This document shows positions 8,732-18,272 of a stretch of 64,000 nt of DNA, piece by piece (positions within the stretch are counted from its first letter, which is position 1; each line of letters opens with the position of its first letter). The notes under the pieces were generated by a model that had not been told where the DNA came from, searched no databases, and saw nothing but the letters and a program-made list of their open reading frames with translations. Made by a program: the position numbers and the translations under genes. The DNA comes from Francisella adeliensis (GTDB lineage Bacteria; Pseudomonadota; Gammaproteobacteria; Francisellales; Francisellaceae): positions 806,001-870,000 of the forward strand of contig NZ_CP021781.1 in assembly GCF_003290445.1 (NCBI RefSeq), written 5' to 3'.

Positions 8732-9502
8732 TTAATTCTGTAAGGAGTTTAGTAAATCTTTATCCATTAAGTGACTTGGTAATACATTCGATAATGAATT
8801 TAAGATATTGCTAGGTACTTTTGGATTATCTAAAGCTAATTCTTTGATTAGGTTTTTAACTTTTTTTCTTTTTAGATTTTCTTGAGTTCCACATAAATTA
8901 CATGGGATTATTGGGAATTGCTGTTCTTTAGCAAATTCTATCAAGTCTCTTTCTTGAACTAACGCCATTGGCCTAATTACAGTATTTTCACCATCTTGGG
9001 TAATAAATTTTGGTGGCATTGATTTTATTTGCCCTTGATAGAGTATCGACATTAGTAATGATTCAATCAAATCATCACGATGATGTCCTAGAATTATTTT
9101 ATCCATTTTATGTTCTTTTGCATAACGGTAGATATTACCACGACGCATACGAGAGCATAATGAACAGTAAGTTTTACCTTCTGGAATCTTGTCGATAACT
9201 ACACCATAAGTATTCTTAGTCTCAATCTCATAACTTACGCCTAAATCATCAAGATATGCACGAAGCTTGCTATCATCCCAACCTGGTTGAGATTGGTCTA
9301 GTGTATATACATGAAGGTCTATGTCATAGACTTTATCTTTGATTAGGTTTGTAAGTACTTTAAGTAGCCCAAAAGAGTCTTTACCACCAGATAGGCAAAG
9401 CATAATCTTATCGCCTTTATTAAAAAGCTTATAGTCAGCCACAGCTTTAGTTATATAGTGGCGAAGTTTTTTCTCAGTTTTTGAAATAGTATGCTTAGAC
9501 AT
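8732..9502 (-). CDS. ttcA: tRNA 2-thiocytidine(32) synthetase
   Basis: An ATP-dependent, Fe-S enzyme that thiolates cytidine 32 in tRNA. From the chosen start (MSKHTISK) the PP-loop SGGKDS lies at residues 38-43, a CxxC at C113/C116 and another at C201/C204, as in TtcA; 256 residues. The frame is open further upstream to 9601, but that extension lies inside smpB and has no family counterpart. The ATG at 9502 sits one base after the smpB stop, so the pair is co-transcribed. Confidence 0.92.
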   Translation of the reverse strand: MSKHTISKTEKKLRHYITKAVADYKLFNKGDKIMLCLSGGKDSFGLLKVLTNLIKDKVYDIDLHVYTLDQSQPGWDDSKLRAYLDDLGVSYEIETKNTYGVVIDKIPEGKTYCSLCSRMRRGNIYRYAKEHKMDKIILGHHRDDLIESLLMSILYQGQIKSMPPKFITQDGENTVIRPMALVQERDLIEFAKEQQFPIIPCNLCGTQENLKRKKVKNLIKELALDNPKVPSNILNSLSNVLPSHLMDKDLLNSLQN

Positions 9503-9503
9503 A

Positions 9504-9977
9504 TTAGCGTTGAGCCTTTTTGAATAATCTATCTTTTTCTCTGGCCCAGTCTTTATCTTTTTGAGCATCGCGTTTATCGTGGAGTTTTTTACCTTGTGCA
9601 AGAGCTATTTCAATTTTTACATTAGAACCTTTCCAGTACATCGCAAGTGGTACACAAGTGAAACCTTTTTGTTCAATTTTGCCCATAATTTTATCTATCT
9701 CACGGCGGTTCAGTAGAAGTTTTCTTGATGCTGTTGTATTTGGTGTAACATGTGTAGAAGCTGATAGTAGTGGGGTGATTAGGCAGTTAAAAAGCCAAGC
9801 TTCACCTTTACGTACATGCACATGAGTATCTACCATTTGCACTTTACCTGCACGAATGCTTTTTACTTCCCAACCTTGTAAAACTATACCAGCCTCAAAT
9901 TTCTCAAGGATAGTATAATCATGAAATGCTTTTTTATTCCTAGCTATAGTTGCAGGAGAAACCTTTTGTTTACTCAT
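9504..9977 (-). CDS. smpB: SsrA-binding protein (trans-translation)
   Basis: Binds tmRNA and carries it to stalled ribosomes. The protein has 157 residues with the family motifs [29 protein letters not shown] near the N-terminus, LINRREID-type ([11 protein letters not shown]) in the middle, and a basic C-terminal tail [15 protein letters not shown] that enters the mRNA channel. It is divergent from ratA-rnfH, the same neighbourhood as in E. coli. tmRNA itself was not found in the window. Confidence 0.96.
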   Translation of the reverse strand: MSKQKVSPATIARNKKAFHDYTILEKFEAGIVLQGWEVKSIRAGKVQMVDTHVHVRKGEAWLFNCLITPLLSASTHVTPNTTASRKLLLNRREIDKIMGKIEQKGFTCVPLAMYWKGSNVKIEIALAQGKKLHDKRDAQKDKDWAREKDRLFKKAQR

Positions 9978-10051
9978 AACTTTATTATTTTTTGTAAAAG
10001 ATATACAATGTAACGCTATATACTATCAGTAAAAGTGAAAAGAATAAATAA

Positions 10052-10483
10052 ATGAATAAAGTTAATAAATCATCAGTTGTAAACTATACAGCTGAGCAGA
10101 TGTATGATTTGGTAAACGATATTAGAAGTTATCCTGAGTTTTTACCGATGTGTGAAGATATTGAGATGATCGAAGAGGGCGCAACTGAAAAAAAAGCCTG
10201 TTTGAAAATTAAATCTGGATTTGTGAAGTTAGATTTTGCTACCCATAATACGATGATAAAAAACGAGCATATCCATCTTAATCTAGTAAAAGGACCATTT
10301 AAGACTCTTACAGGTGATTGGGCCTTTGAACCATTAACTGAGAATACTTCAAAAGTTTCTTTAAATATGGAGTTTACATTTGAAAACAAGTTTGTGGAAA
10401 TGGCATTAGGACCTGTATTTAAAGGTTTAGCTGAGAAGATGCTAGATGCTTTTTGTAAGCGTGCAAAAGAGGTTCATGGCTAG
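10052..10483 (+). CDS. ratA: RatA/COQ10-like START-domain protein
   Basis: A 143-residue SRPBCC/START-fold protein of the polyketide cyclase/COQ10 group, with the signature MYDLVNDIRSYPEFLPMC and a C-terminal amphipathic helix (LAEKMLDAFCKRAKEV). In E. coli the homologue (YfjG) was reported as RatA, which blocks 70S assembly; eukaryotic COQ10 binds ubiquinone, so a quinone-related role is equally plausible. It lies upstream of rnfH with a one-base overlap and divergent to smpB, a conserved gammaproteobacterial arrangement. Confidence 0.85.
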   Translation: MNKVNKSSVVNYTAEQMYDLVNDIRSYPEFLPMCEDIEMIEEGATEKKACLKIKSGFVKLDFATHNTMIKNEHIHLNLVKGPFKTLTGDWAFEPLTENTSKVSLNMEFTFENKFVEMALGPVFKGLAEKMLDAFCKRAKEVHG

Positions 10484-10788
10484 TGAAAGTAGAAGTTGTA
10501 TATGCACTTCCTGATGAGCAGGTTATATTTAAAATAGAATCTCAAAATACAACTATGACTGTTGAGGATGTTATCAAGGAATCTGGATTATTAGATAAAT
10601 ACTCTCAGATAGATTTAATGCATTCTAAGATTGGGGTATATGGTCAAATTGTAGAGTTGAATCATTCTGTTACTGATAAAGACAGAATCGAAATATATAG
10701 AGAATTAACTATAGATCCTAAACAAGCTAGAATGTTACGAGCTGAGCAAAAGCGTAAAAAAGAAGGTCTTAGAGGATTTGGAGCGTAA
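10483..10788 (+). CDS. rnfH: RnfH family ubiquitin-like protein
   Basis: A 101-residue protein of the RnfH/UPF0125 family with a beta-grasp fold. The family signature VEVVYALPDEQ at the start and VTDKDRIEIYRELTIDPKQARMLRA near the end are clear. The start is GTG, whose G is shared with the ratA stop TAG. The function is poorly defined; it was named from an rnf operon, but no rnf genes are here. The next gene begins inside its last codons. Confidence 0.88.
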   Translation: MKVEVVYALPDEQVIFKIESQNTTMTVEDVIKESGLLDKYSQIDLMHSKIGVYGQIVELNHSVTDKDRIEIYRELTIDPKQARMLRAEQKRKKEGLRGFGA

Positions 10789-11986
10789 AAAAAAAGTAGC
10801 AGTTATTGGGGCAGGTTTAGCAGGATGCTCAGTAGCTTATGAGTTGAATAAGTTTGATGAGTTAGATATAACAATCTTTGATAAAAATGATGATGTCGCT
10901 CAAGATGCTTCGGGCAATTATGCAGGGATATTAGCTCCAAACCTAACAGCTGATAATAATTATTCAGATCAATTTCATACTTTAGGCTATCAGCTACTCG
11001 TTGATTTTATCAATCAATATAAGAGTAAGATTAATACTTGTAGTAAAGGAGTTATACAGCTTCTTACAGATGAAAAAGAGATTTTACGGTATAAAAAGAT
11101 TTTTACAAAAAGAGATATTGCTGATGATTTAGCACGACTCTTAGACAATAAAGAAACGACAAATCTTCTACAACAAAAAACAACTTATCAATCAGTATAT
11201 TATCCAAATGCACTATCTCTTGAACCTAGAAGTCTATGTCGACTATGGTTAGAGTTATCACAAGCAAAGCCACAACTTAATACAAGTCTTATAAGTATAT
11301 GTAAGCTATATGATAAAGAATATAGCTGGAGACTAGATTTTGGTAATACTATACAAGATTTTGATATAGTAGTTTTTGCTGGAGGATGTAAACTTTTTGA
11401 AAATACTCCTTATTTAAAAGATATACCTACTTTTGAATCACACGGACAATTAACAGTAATAAATAGGGCTTATGATATATCTCATACAGTTATGGATAAA
11501 GGCTATATAATTCCAGGCTACAGAAATAATTTTCAAGTGATTGGTGCGACCTTTAGAGATAACAGTGATATGACTGGAGATATTCGTAAGGTAGATGATG
11601 AGTTTAATATAACTCAGATTTCATCAATGCTTGATAAAAGTTGTGATGTGTCTGTAGTTCAATCGCGAGTGGCAGGGCGTTGCGTGACTTCTGATCACCT
11701 TCCGATAATTGGTAAACTTGCTGATTATATTAAGTTTAAAGAAGATTTTTATAAACCACTATCAAAAGGCTACCCTAAATCAAAAATACCAAAAGTTGAG
11801 TATGAAGATGGCTTATATCTAGCTTCAGGATTTGGGTCTAAGGGGTTATGTTCATCATTATTATCAGCAAAAATAATCTCCGCTCAAATAACTAATACAA
11901 AAAATATAGTTTCAGATAAGCTTCTAAATGCTTTATCTCCACAACGATTTTGGCTTAGAAGTTTCAAAAAAGGTGTTAAACACTAG
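10778..11986 (+). CDS. FAD-dependent oxidoreductase, stand-alone MnmC C-domain type
   Basis: 402 residues of the DAO family. The N-terminal Rossmann motif is VAVIGAGLAGCSVAYEL. The C-terminal part carries the MnmC-type signature VAGRCVTSDHLPIIG and GLYLASGFGSKGLCS. In bifunctional MnmC this domain removes the carboxymethyl group of cmnm5(s2)U34 in tRNA; here there is no methyltransferase domain in the protein or next to it. The only fitting start is TTG at 10778, which overlaps rnfH by 11 bases, so translation is probably coupled. The window also encodes MnmE, which makes the cmnm5 modification, so a tRNA wobble role is reasonable. A glycine or D-amino-acid oxidase role cannot be excluded. 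Confidence 0.75.
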   Translation: MERKKKVAVIGAGLAGCSVAYELNKFDELDITIFDKNDDVAQDASGNYAGILAPNLTADNNYSDQFHTLGYQLLVDFINQYKSKINTCSKGVIQLLTDEKEILRYKKIFTKRDIADDLARLLDNKETTNLLQQKTTYQSVYYPNALSLEPRSLCRLWLELSQAKPQLNTSLISICKLYDKEYSWRLDFGNTIQDFDIVVFAGGCKLFENTPYLKDIPTFESHGQLTVINRAYDISHTVMDKGYIIPGYRNNFQVIGATFRDNSDMTGDIRKVDDEFNITQISSMLDKSCDVSVVQSRVAGRCVTSDHLPIIGKLADYIKFKEDFYKPLSKGYPKSKIPKVEYEDGLYLASGFGSKGLCSSLLSAKIISAQITNTKNIVSDKLLNALSPQRFWLRSFKKGVKH

Positions 11987-12046
11987 CTAATAGTTATACT
12001 TTTTTGGTATATTAGACAGATAAGTAATCTAGAAACACTATCATTT

Positions 12047-13789
12047 ATGAAAAAAACATTTACAACTTTGTTGTGCTCAGCAATGCTTTTTCCGGGTTTA
12101 TCAATAGCAGCGCCAGTACCAAGTGGTTATGACTTTATTCCAGTTCAAGAGGAAATGCAGATAGCTCAACCAGTTACAGAGAAGCATGGAATGGTTTCAT
12201 CTCAAGAAGCTTTAGCTAGTAAAGTGGGAGTTAATATTTTAAAGCAAGGTGGTAATGCTGTTGATGCGGCAGCAGCTGTTGGTTTTGCTTTAGCTGTGAC
12301 TTTACCTAGAGCGGGTAATCTTGGTGGTGGTGGATTCATGATTATTCACCTAAATAAAAATGATAAAAATATAGCAATTAACTACCGTGAGAAAGCTCCT
12401 TCAAAAGCATCTCATGATATGTACTTAAATGACAAGGGTGAAGTTGATTATAATAAAGTCTCTGGCTCATATAGTGCTACTGGTGTTCCGGGTACTGTGG
12501 CAGGTTTGATTGATGCTCAGCAAAAATACGGTAAATTAAAGCTTGCTCAAGTTATAGAACCAGCTATTAAGTTAGCAGAAGACGGTATTCCTGTAACTTA
12601 TGATCTACATCAATCATTGGAGACTGCTAAACCTTGGCTAGCAAAATCACCAGAAGCAATGAAAACTTTTTATCATAAAGATGGTTCAGCATATAATGTC
12701 GGAGAGATTTTAAAACAGCCTGAACTTGCTCATAGTTTGAAGCTGATTGCTAAAGAAGGTAAGAAAGCTTTTTATGAAGGTGAAATTGCTCATAAGATTG
12801 CTGATGCTATGGCAAAACATGACGGTTTGATTACATTAGAAGATTTGAAAAACTATGATGTTCAAGAGATGAAGCCGATAAAAGGAGAGTATCGTGGTTA
12901 TAGTATTTACTCAATGCCACCTCCAAGCTCTGGAGGTGTTATCTTAATTGAGCTCCTGAATATATTAGAGAATTTCCCATTAGCTGATTATGGTAATAAT
13001 AGTGCTAAAACTATTAATCTTATGAGTAATGCAATGAGCTATGCTTATAATGACCGAAACTCAGATCTTGGAGATCCAGATTTTGTGAAAATGGATATTA
13101 ATAAGTTCTTGTCTAAAAAGTATGCAAAACAAGTAGCAGAAAAAATAACGACAGATAAACATATACCGAGTAAGGATATCAGTACTGTTGATCCTGAAGA
13201 TCGTGAGAAACTGCAAACTACGCAGTTTAGTGTGGTTGATAAGGATGGTAATATGGTATCAAATACCTATACGCTTAATTACTCTTATGGTAATGGCATT
13301 ATTGCACCAGGTACTGGTATTTTCTTGAATAATGAAATGGATGATTTTGCTGCAAAAGTTGGTGTTGCTAATGTCTTTGGGTTGGTTCAAGGTGAAGCTA
13401 ATACTGTGGCTCCAAATAAACGACCTCTAAGCTCTATGACTCCGACTATAGTTTTAGATAAAGATGGTAAACCATTCTTAGCTACAGGCTCTCCTGGAGG
13501 TAGTCGAATCATTACAACAACTCTGCAAGTTATTTTAAATATGATTGATTACAATATGAACTTACAATCAGCAGTAAATAACCCTCGTATACATAGCCAA
13601 TTATGGCCAGAAGAGCTAGGTGTAGAGCAAGGTATATCTATAGATACTATTAATTTACTTAATAAGATGGGTAATAATGTCATACCTTATGCAGCTATGG
13701 GAGCAGCTGAATCTGTAAGCTCAGATGGCCAATATGTCTATGGTGCAGCTGACCCAAGAAGAGCAGGAGCTTTAGCAGTGGGTTATTAA
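12047..13789 (+). CDS. ggt: Gamma-glutamyltranspeptidase
   Basis: A periplasmic Ntn-hydrolase that cleaves glutathione and other gamma-glutamyl compounds. The 580-residue precursor has a signal peptide (MKKTFTTLLCSAMLFPGLSIAAP), and the self-cleavage/catalytic threonine is T391 in LQTTQFSVVDKDGN, the same number as in E. coli. NLGGGGFM, PPPSSGGV, NKRPLSSM and GSPGGSRI motifs match E. coli closely. One difference from the E. coli sequence as I recall it is Gln at 393 where that has His (TTHYSV). In Francisella this enzyme is known to supply cysteine from host glutathione. The 3' end overlaps the convergent MDR gene by 4 bases. Confidence 0.95.
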   Translation: MKKTFTTLLCSAMLFPGLSIAAPVPSGYDFIPVQEEMQIAQPVTEKHGMVSSQEALASKVGVNILKQGGNAVDAAAAVGFALAVTLPRAGNLGGGGFMIIHLNKNDKNIAINYREKAPSKASHDMYLNDKGEVDYNKVSGSYSATGVPGTVAGLIDAQQKYGKLKLAQVIEPAIKLAEDGIPVTYDLHQSLETAKPWLAKSPEAMKTFYHKDGSAYNVGEILKQPELAHSLKLIAKEGKKAFYEGEIAHKIADAMAKHDGLITLEDLKNYDVQEMKPIKGEYRGYSIYSMPPPSSGGVILIELLNILENFPLADYGNNSAKTINLMSNAMSYAYNDRNSDLGDPDFVKMDINKFLSKKYAKQVAEKITTDKHIPSKDISTVDPEDREKLQTTQFSVVDKDGNMVSNTYTLNYSYGNGIIAPGTGIFLNNEMDDFAAKVGVANVFGLVQGEANTVAPNKRPLSSMTPTIVLDKDGKPFLATGSPGGSRIITTTLQVILNMIDYNMNLQSAVNNPRIHSQLWPEELGVEQGISIDTINLLNKMGNNVIPYAAMGAAESVSSDGQYVYGAADPRRAGALAVGY

Positions 13790-14772
13790 TAACTGCTTAA
13801 TAAAATTTTGCCATATTTATTATTTTGTTCTATATTATCAACCTCATAAAATGCCTGATTGAAGTTATCTAAATTTATATTCTTATAAGCAGGTAAATAT
13901 AGTTTATGACGAGTTATGTAGTTAATAAACTGATTCAGTTTAGCATTACGAAATATTGTCCCCACTCTTTTTTCCCATTCTTTCAAAAAAAATCTTTCAG
14001 GGGTAATTTTTTTATCATAAAAAAGATTAGATATCTTTTTTGGGTAATTAGTCATGGACAAACAACCATATATTATAAACCTACCATTGTTAGAAATTGT
14101 TTCTAGTAATCTAGCACCATCAAGACCCCCTACAGCATCTAATGCTATATTTGGCAAAGGGATATTATTTTTAATAATTTGTTCTTGTAGAGATAGTTCA
14201 GAGTTTATTACAAAGTCAGCACCATAGTCATATAGGCTATTTGAGGCTTTACTGCTTGTGACAACTATAATTTTATAATTCAAATACTTTGAAAGCTGAA
14301 TAAAAAATTTAGCTATTGATGAATTACCAGCATTTATTATAACTATTGCATCTTTAGAAATATTTATTACTTCAGTCAAAATTACCCAAGCGGTTAAGCC
14401 ATTTATATAGCACTGTACAGCAATATTATCAGGTATTTCCTTAGGTAATTTTATTAGTTGTTGAGGTGTGGTATCTATAAATGTTTGCCAAGTACCTGAT
14501 GCCATAATTAGAACTCTATCACCAGCTTTATATTCTAGTTTTTTCGAACCCATAACAATACCAACTCCTTCAAAGCCTGGAACTCTAGGAGTAGGATGGT
14601 TATAACGGTATTGCCCCTCACCATATAAAGATAAAATATCAGAGGGATTGATTGTTCTAAGAACAACTTTAGTTAATACATTTGTATAATCAACTAATAA
14701 AGTTTCTTTTTGTTCTAGAGTATCGTTAGGATTACCGTAGCTTTTTTGTTCAATATATTTATTAAGAAGCAT
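13786..14772 (-). CDS. MDR-family NAD(P)H oxidoreductase (quinone/enoyl reductase-like)
   Basis: 328 residues of the medium-chain dehydrogenase/reductase superfamily without zinc-ligand cysteines. The N-terminal GroES-like part includes INPSDILSLYG and PRVPGFEGVGIV, followed by AGDRVLIMASGTWQ. The nucleotide-binding segment is IINAGNSSIAKFFIQLSK, and DAVGG is also typical. The pattern resembles quinone oxidoreductases and 2-enoyl thioester reductases (MECR/ETR type). Substrate is unknown. It lies 18 bases downstream of the SDR gene on the same strand and is likely co-transcribed with it, which hints at a shared oxidoreductive pathway. Confidence 0.78.
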   Translation of the reverse strand: MLLNKYIEQKSYGNPNDTLEQKETLLVDYTNVLTKVVLRTINPSDILSLYGEGQYRYNHPTPRVPGFEGVGIVMGSKKLEYKAGDRVLIMASGTWQTFIDTTPQQLIKLPKEIPDNIAVQCYINGLTAWVILTEVINISKDAIVIINAGNSSIAKFFIQLSKYLNYKIIVVTSSKASNSLYDYGADFVINSELSLQEQIIKNNIPLPNIALDAVGGLDGARLLETISNNGRFIIYGCLSMTNYPKKISNLFYDKKITPERFFLKEWEKRVGTIFRNAKLNQFINYITRHKLYLPAYKNINLDNFNQAFYEVDNIEQNNKYGKILLSSY

Positions 14773-14790
14773 AATGATAGTATTAGCCTT

Positions 14791-15603
14791 TTACTCTTTT
14801 CTATTACTTGGTGCTGCAGAACTCCCTGCAAGTATTCCTCCATCAATATTTAACTCAATCCCTGTAACATATTTTGACTCATCAGATGCTAAATACAATA
14901 TCGCATAGGCAACATCTAGAGCTTCCCCCATTATTTTTAAAGGAATATCTTGAGAAATCACCTTGATAGCATTTTGTTTTTCAGTCTTATCTTTCGGTAA
15001 CATTTCATCCCACATTGGCGTTAATATAGCCCCAGGGTGAACAGAGTTACAACGAATATGATAATTCATATCTGCACAATATAAAGCAACTGATTTTGTA
15101 TGATTACGAACCGAAGCTTTACTTGCTGCATAAGCTACAGCTTGAGGTATGCCGACAAGCCCAGAGCGAGAGGAGATATTAACGATACTACCACCTTTTT
15201 CTTTCATGAGCTTAATAGCATATTTGCAGCCAAGAGCGACTCCATTAGAGTTAACAGCATGGATTTTTTCCCAAGACTTCATGTTTAAATCTTCAGGATT
15301 GTGTGGGCCTGCACTTTCAATAAACCCAGTGATTCCAGCATTATTAATTAAAATATCAAGCCTACCAAATTCAGATTTAATATATTGTGTGACTTCTAAC
15401 CAATTATTTTCATTGCTAACATCTAAATGTTTATATATAACATCGTTAGATTTAATATTTTGAACAGTGTCAGCACCTAAAGTATCATTTATATCAGATG
15501 CTATAACAATGGCACCTTCTTTAGCGAATAATTCAGCAGTTGCTTTACCGATACCTCTAGCTGCCCCAGTAATTAGAGCAATTTTATTATTTAGTCTTTT
15601 CAT
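14791..15603 (-). CDS. Short-chain dehydrogenase/reductase
   Basis: A 270-residue classical SDR. TGAARGIG at residues 12-19 binds the cofactor, NNAG at 87-90, catalytic serine in NISSRSG (144-145), and the YxxxK pair Y158 and K162. D37 after the second strand (IASDIND) suggests NAD rather than NADP. The C-terminal VTGIELNIDGG is typical. The family includes cyclopentanol and hydroxysteroid dehydrogenases and FabG-like enzymes; the substrate cannot be named. It follows typA by 54 bases on the same strand. Confidence 0.85.
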   Translation of the reverse strand: MKRLNNKIALITGAARGIGKATAELFAKEGAIVIASDINDTLGADTVQNIKSNDVIYKHLDVSNENNWLEVTQYIKSEFGRLDILINNAGITGFIESAGPHNPEDLNMKSWEKIHAVNSNGVALGCKYAIKLMKEKGGSIVNISSRSGLVGIPQAVAYAASKASVRNHTKSVALYCADMNYHIRCNSVHPGAILTPMWDEMLPKDKTEKQNAIKVISQDIPLKIMGEALDVAYAILYLASDESKYVTGIELNIDGGILAGSSAAPSNRKE

Positions 15604-15657
15604 AGTAGGATAAATTAAGATTATAGAAAGTAAAGAGTGAAAAATTAAGAAAAGTTA

Positions 15658-17472
15658 TTAACCACCACGACCAGCTTTTTTACGACCACTTTCTGTTAGA
15701 TGTTTTTTACGCAATCTAATATTTTCAGGAGTGATTTCTACAAGCTCGTCATCTTCAATAAACTCTAAAGCATATTCAAGAGTAAGGTTGATAGGTGTAA
15801 CTAAAGCTACAGCTTCATCTTTACCAGAAGCACGCATATTTGTAAGCTGTTTACCTTTTGTACAGTTTACAGTAAGGTCATTGTCACGATTATGTATACC
15901 AATAATCATACCCTCATAAACTTCTGTATTATGAGTTACAAACATCTTACCACGCTCTTGTAAGTTAAATATTGAGAACGCAACAGCTTTACCAGTATTT
16001 ATAGAGATAAGAGTACCGTTTTGGCGAGTTTCTAATACTTGCTTTTTAACAGGGCCATAATGGTCAAATATCTTGTTCATAATACCAGAACCAGATGTGA
16101 TAGTTAAAAACTCTGTGTAAAAACCAATCAAACCACGCGATGGAATTATAAACTCAAGTTTTACACGACCTTTACCATCAGGTTCCATATTTTTAAGCTC
16201 ACCTTGACGCAGACCCATTCTCTCCATCACAACACCTTGGAAAGTGTCATCAACATCAATAATAGCTTGCTCAAATGGTTCGTGCATTACGCCATCAACT
16301 TCTTTGAAGATTACATGAGGGCGAGATACTGCGATTTCAAAACCTTCTCTACGCATGTTTTCTAATAAGATAGAAAGATGAAGCTCACCACGACCAGAAA
16401 CTTTAAATTTATCAGCATCATCAAGTTGTTCAACGCGTAAAGCCACATTAGTAAGAAGCTCTTTATCAAGACGATCTTTAATTTGGCGAGAAGTTACAAA
16501 TTTACCTTCTTTACCAGCAAATGGAGAATTATTTACTTGGAAAGTCATGCTGATAGTTGGTTCATCAACAGAAAGCTCAGGTAGAGCTTCTACTTTATCA
16601 GGGCTACATAGAGTATCTGATATGTTTAAACCTTCCATACCTGTTATACATACAATATCACCAGCTTGAGCTTCAGGTACTTCTACACGGTCTAAGCCCA
16701 TATATCCAAGTACTTGTAATATTCTACCATTACGAGTCTTACCATCTTTATTTATAAGAGTAATAGGAGTGTTTGTTTTGATCTTACCGCGTTGGATACG
16801 ACCGATACCGATAGTACCTAAGAAATTTGAATAATCTAAAGATGAAATTTGCATTTGGAAAGCACCATTTTCATCAACATCAGGTGCAGATACATTATCA
16901 ACAATAGCATGAAATAAGTCATTCATGTCTTCTTTTTGTTCACCTAACTCATTCGTAGCCCAACCATTAATAGCTGAAGCGTAGATAATAGGGAAATCTA
17001 ATTGTTCATCAGTTGCACCAAGTCTATCAAAAAGGTCAAATACTTGATCAACTACCCAGTCAGGTCTTGCACCATCACGGTCAATCTTGTTGATAACAAC
17101 TATAGGCTTTAGACCTTGAGCAAAAGCTTTTTCTGTCACAAAACGAGTTTGTGGCATAGGACCATCAACTGCATCTACAAGTAGAAGTACTGAGTCAACC
17201 ATTGAAAGAACTCGTTCAACTTCACCACCGAAATCAGCATGGCCTGGAGTATCTACGATGTTAATATGGTAGTCATTCCATTTTAAAGCAGTATTCTTAG
17301 AAAGAATAGTAATTCCTCTTTCTTTCTCGATGTCGTTAGAGTCCATAACTCTTTCAACTTCTGGGCCACGCGTATTAAGCGTACCAGACTGTTGTAATAA
17401 TTTGTCTACAAGTGTAGTTTTACCATGGTCTACATGGGCAATAATTGCAATATTTCTTAGATTATCTATCAT
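15658..17472 (-). CDS. typA: Ribosome-associated translational GTPase BipA/TypA
   Basis: A 604-residue GTPase of the elongation factor G family that acts on the ribosome and in large-subunit assembly under stress or cold. G1 is [10 protein letters not shown] (residues 12-21), G2 lies in KERGITI, G3 in [16 protein letters not shown] and G4 in VINKIDR. The EF-G-like domain II, domain III/V segments and the BipA-specific C-terminal domain ([15 protein letters not shown]) are complete. Length equals that of the E. coli protein. It is the first gene of a leftward group that continues to the SDR. Confidence 0.97.
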   Translation of the reverse strand: MIDNLRNIAIIAHVDHGKTTLVDKLLQQSGTLNTRGPEVERVMDSNDIEKERGITILSKNTALKWNDYHINIVDTPGHADFGGEVERVLSMVDSVLLLVDAVDGPMPQTRFVTEKAFAQGLKPIVVINKIDRDGARPDWVVDQVFDLFDRLGATDEQLDFPIIYASAINGWATNELGEQKEDMNDLFHAIVDNVSAPDVDENGAFQMQISSLDYSNFLGTIGIGRIQRGKIKTNTPITLINKDGKTRNGRILQVLGYMGLDRVEVPEAQAGDIVCITGMEGLNISDTLCSPDKVEALPELSVDEPTISMTFQVNNSPFAGKEGKFVTSRQIKDRLDKELLTNVALRVEQLDDADKFKVSGRGELHLSILLENMRREGFEIAVSRPHVIFKEVDGVMHEPFEQAIIDVDDTFQGVVMERMGLRQGELKNMEPDGKGRVKLEFIIPSRGLIGFYTEFLTITSGSGIMNKIFDHYGPVKKQVLETRQNGTLISINTGKAVAFSIFNLQERGKMFVTHNTEVYEGMIIGIHNRDNDLTVNCTKGKQLTNMRASGKDEAVALVTPINLTLEYALEFIEDDELVEITPENIRLRKKHLTESGRKKAGRGG

Positions 17473-17559
17473 TTAGTTACCGTTATTTTGATTAAATTTG
17501 AATAAATCACAACAATTATAGACTAATAACGATCAAAAGTACCTAAAAACTTACAGACT

Positions 17560-18180
17560 TTAGTGTGACAATAGTTTTTTGTTTTTCTTGTAGCCGTATA
17601 AAAACACATAAAGTGTTAGTATATTAAAAAACATACTGATGAAACCATGTAAGGGGTATACATCAAATTTTAGCATTAGGAAGATATTTATGGTAACAAG
17701 TTGAATAGAGTATATAGCATTTATTAGTAAGCCAGAAACATAGCCAAATGCTAGTAGTGCTGCTCCTATATATACAGATATGCCAAAAATAAGTCCAATA
17801 TAATTATAGATGTTATTATCGAAAAGAACGTCAGTAGGAATTGTTAGATAGTCAAAAGCTAGCATTAAAATTGTTGTGAGAATTATTAAACAACACACTA
17901 ATAAAATGTTTTTTGTATTTATTTTTTTAGGTTTTACTTTTATATAGTTGTAAATAAGTATCGCAACTAAAGATAGTAGAAGATCATGAGAATACATCGG
18001 TAGACTGCTTAAGTATTCTGTGATTTGAAAGTTAGATAAATTTATAAACTGAAAAGATCCAGCTAAAGTAGCTAAAAAGTAGAAAATCCAAGCAGATCTT
18101 TTAAAGTTGATGATTTTAATAGCAAAAATTAAACCAAAAGTTAACGAAGCAAATTGTAAAAAATAGAAGCTAGAGTTCAT
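17560..18180 (-). CDS. Multi-span membrane protein, tandem paralog A
   Basis: 206 residues with about seven hydrophobic segments and little else. It is clearly paralogous to the next upstream gene (18273-18905). Shared stretches are FAIKII-F-RSAW-FYFLAT, LLAFGY-SGLL-NAI-SIQ and the C-terminal YGY-KNKKLLSH. No family is recognised with confidence. The C-terminal half, with LLAFGYVSGLLINAI and an ending LSH, resembles PnuC (nicotinamide riboside transporter) in my memory of the E. coli sequence, but the similarity is faint and the PnuC Trp motifs are absent. Function unknown; transport is a guess. Confidence 0.7.
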   Translation of the reverse strand: MNSSFYFLQFASLTFGLIFAIKIINFKRSAWIFYFLATLAGSFQFINLSNFQITEYLSSLPMYSHDLLLSLVAILIYNYIKVKPKKINTKNILLVCCLIILTTILMLAFDYLTIPTDVLFDNNIYNYIGLIFGISVYIGAALLAFGYVSGLLINAIYSIQLVTINIFLMLKFDVYPLHGFISMFFNILTLYVFLYGYKKNKKLLSH

Positions 18181-18272
18181 TTTATATAGTAATTATTAAA
18201 TTATATCTGGATTATATCTACTTAAAGTTAGATATTCTATAGTGTGGAGTAGTAATAAGAAGCTTAAATTCT

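Noticed and set aside
9503-9601. A longer start for ttcA reaching to 9601
   Set aside because: It would overlap smpB in another frame by nearly 100 bases, adds residues without family similarity, and a good ATG exists one base after the smpB stop.
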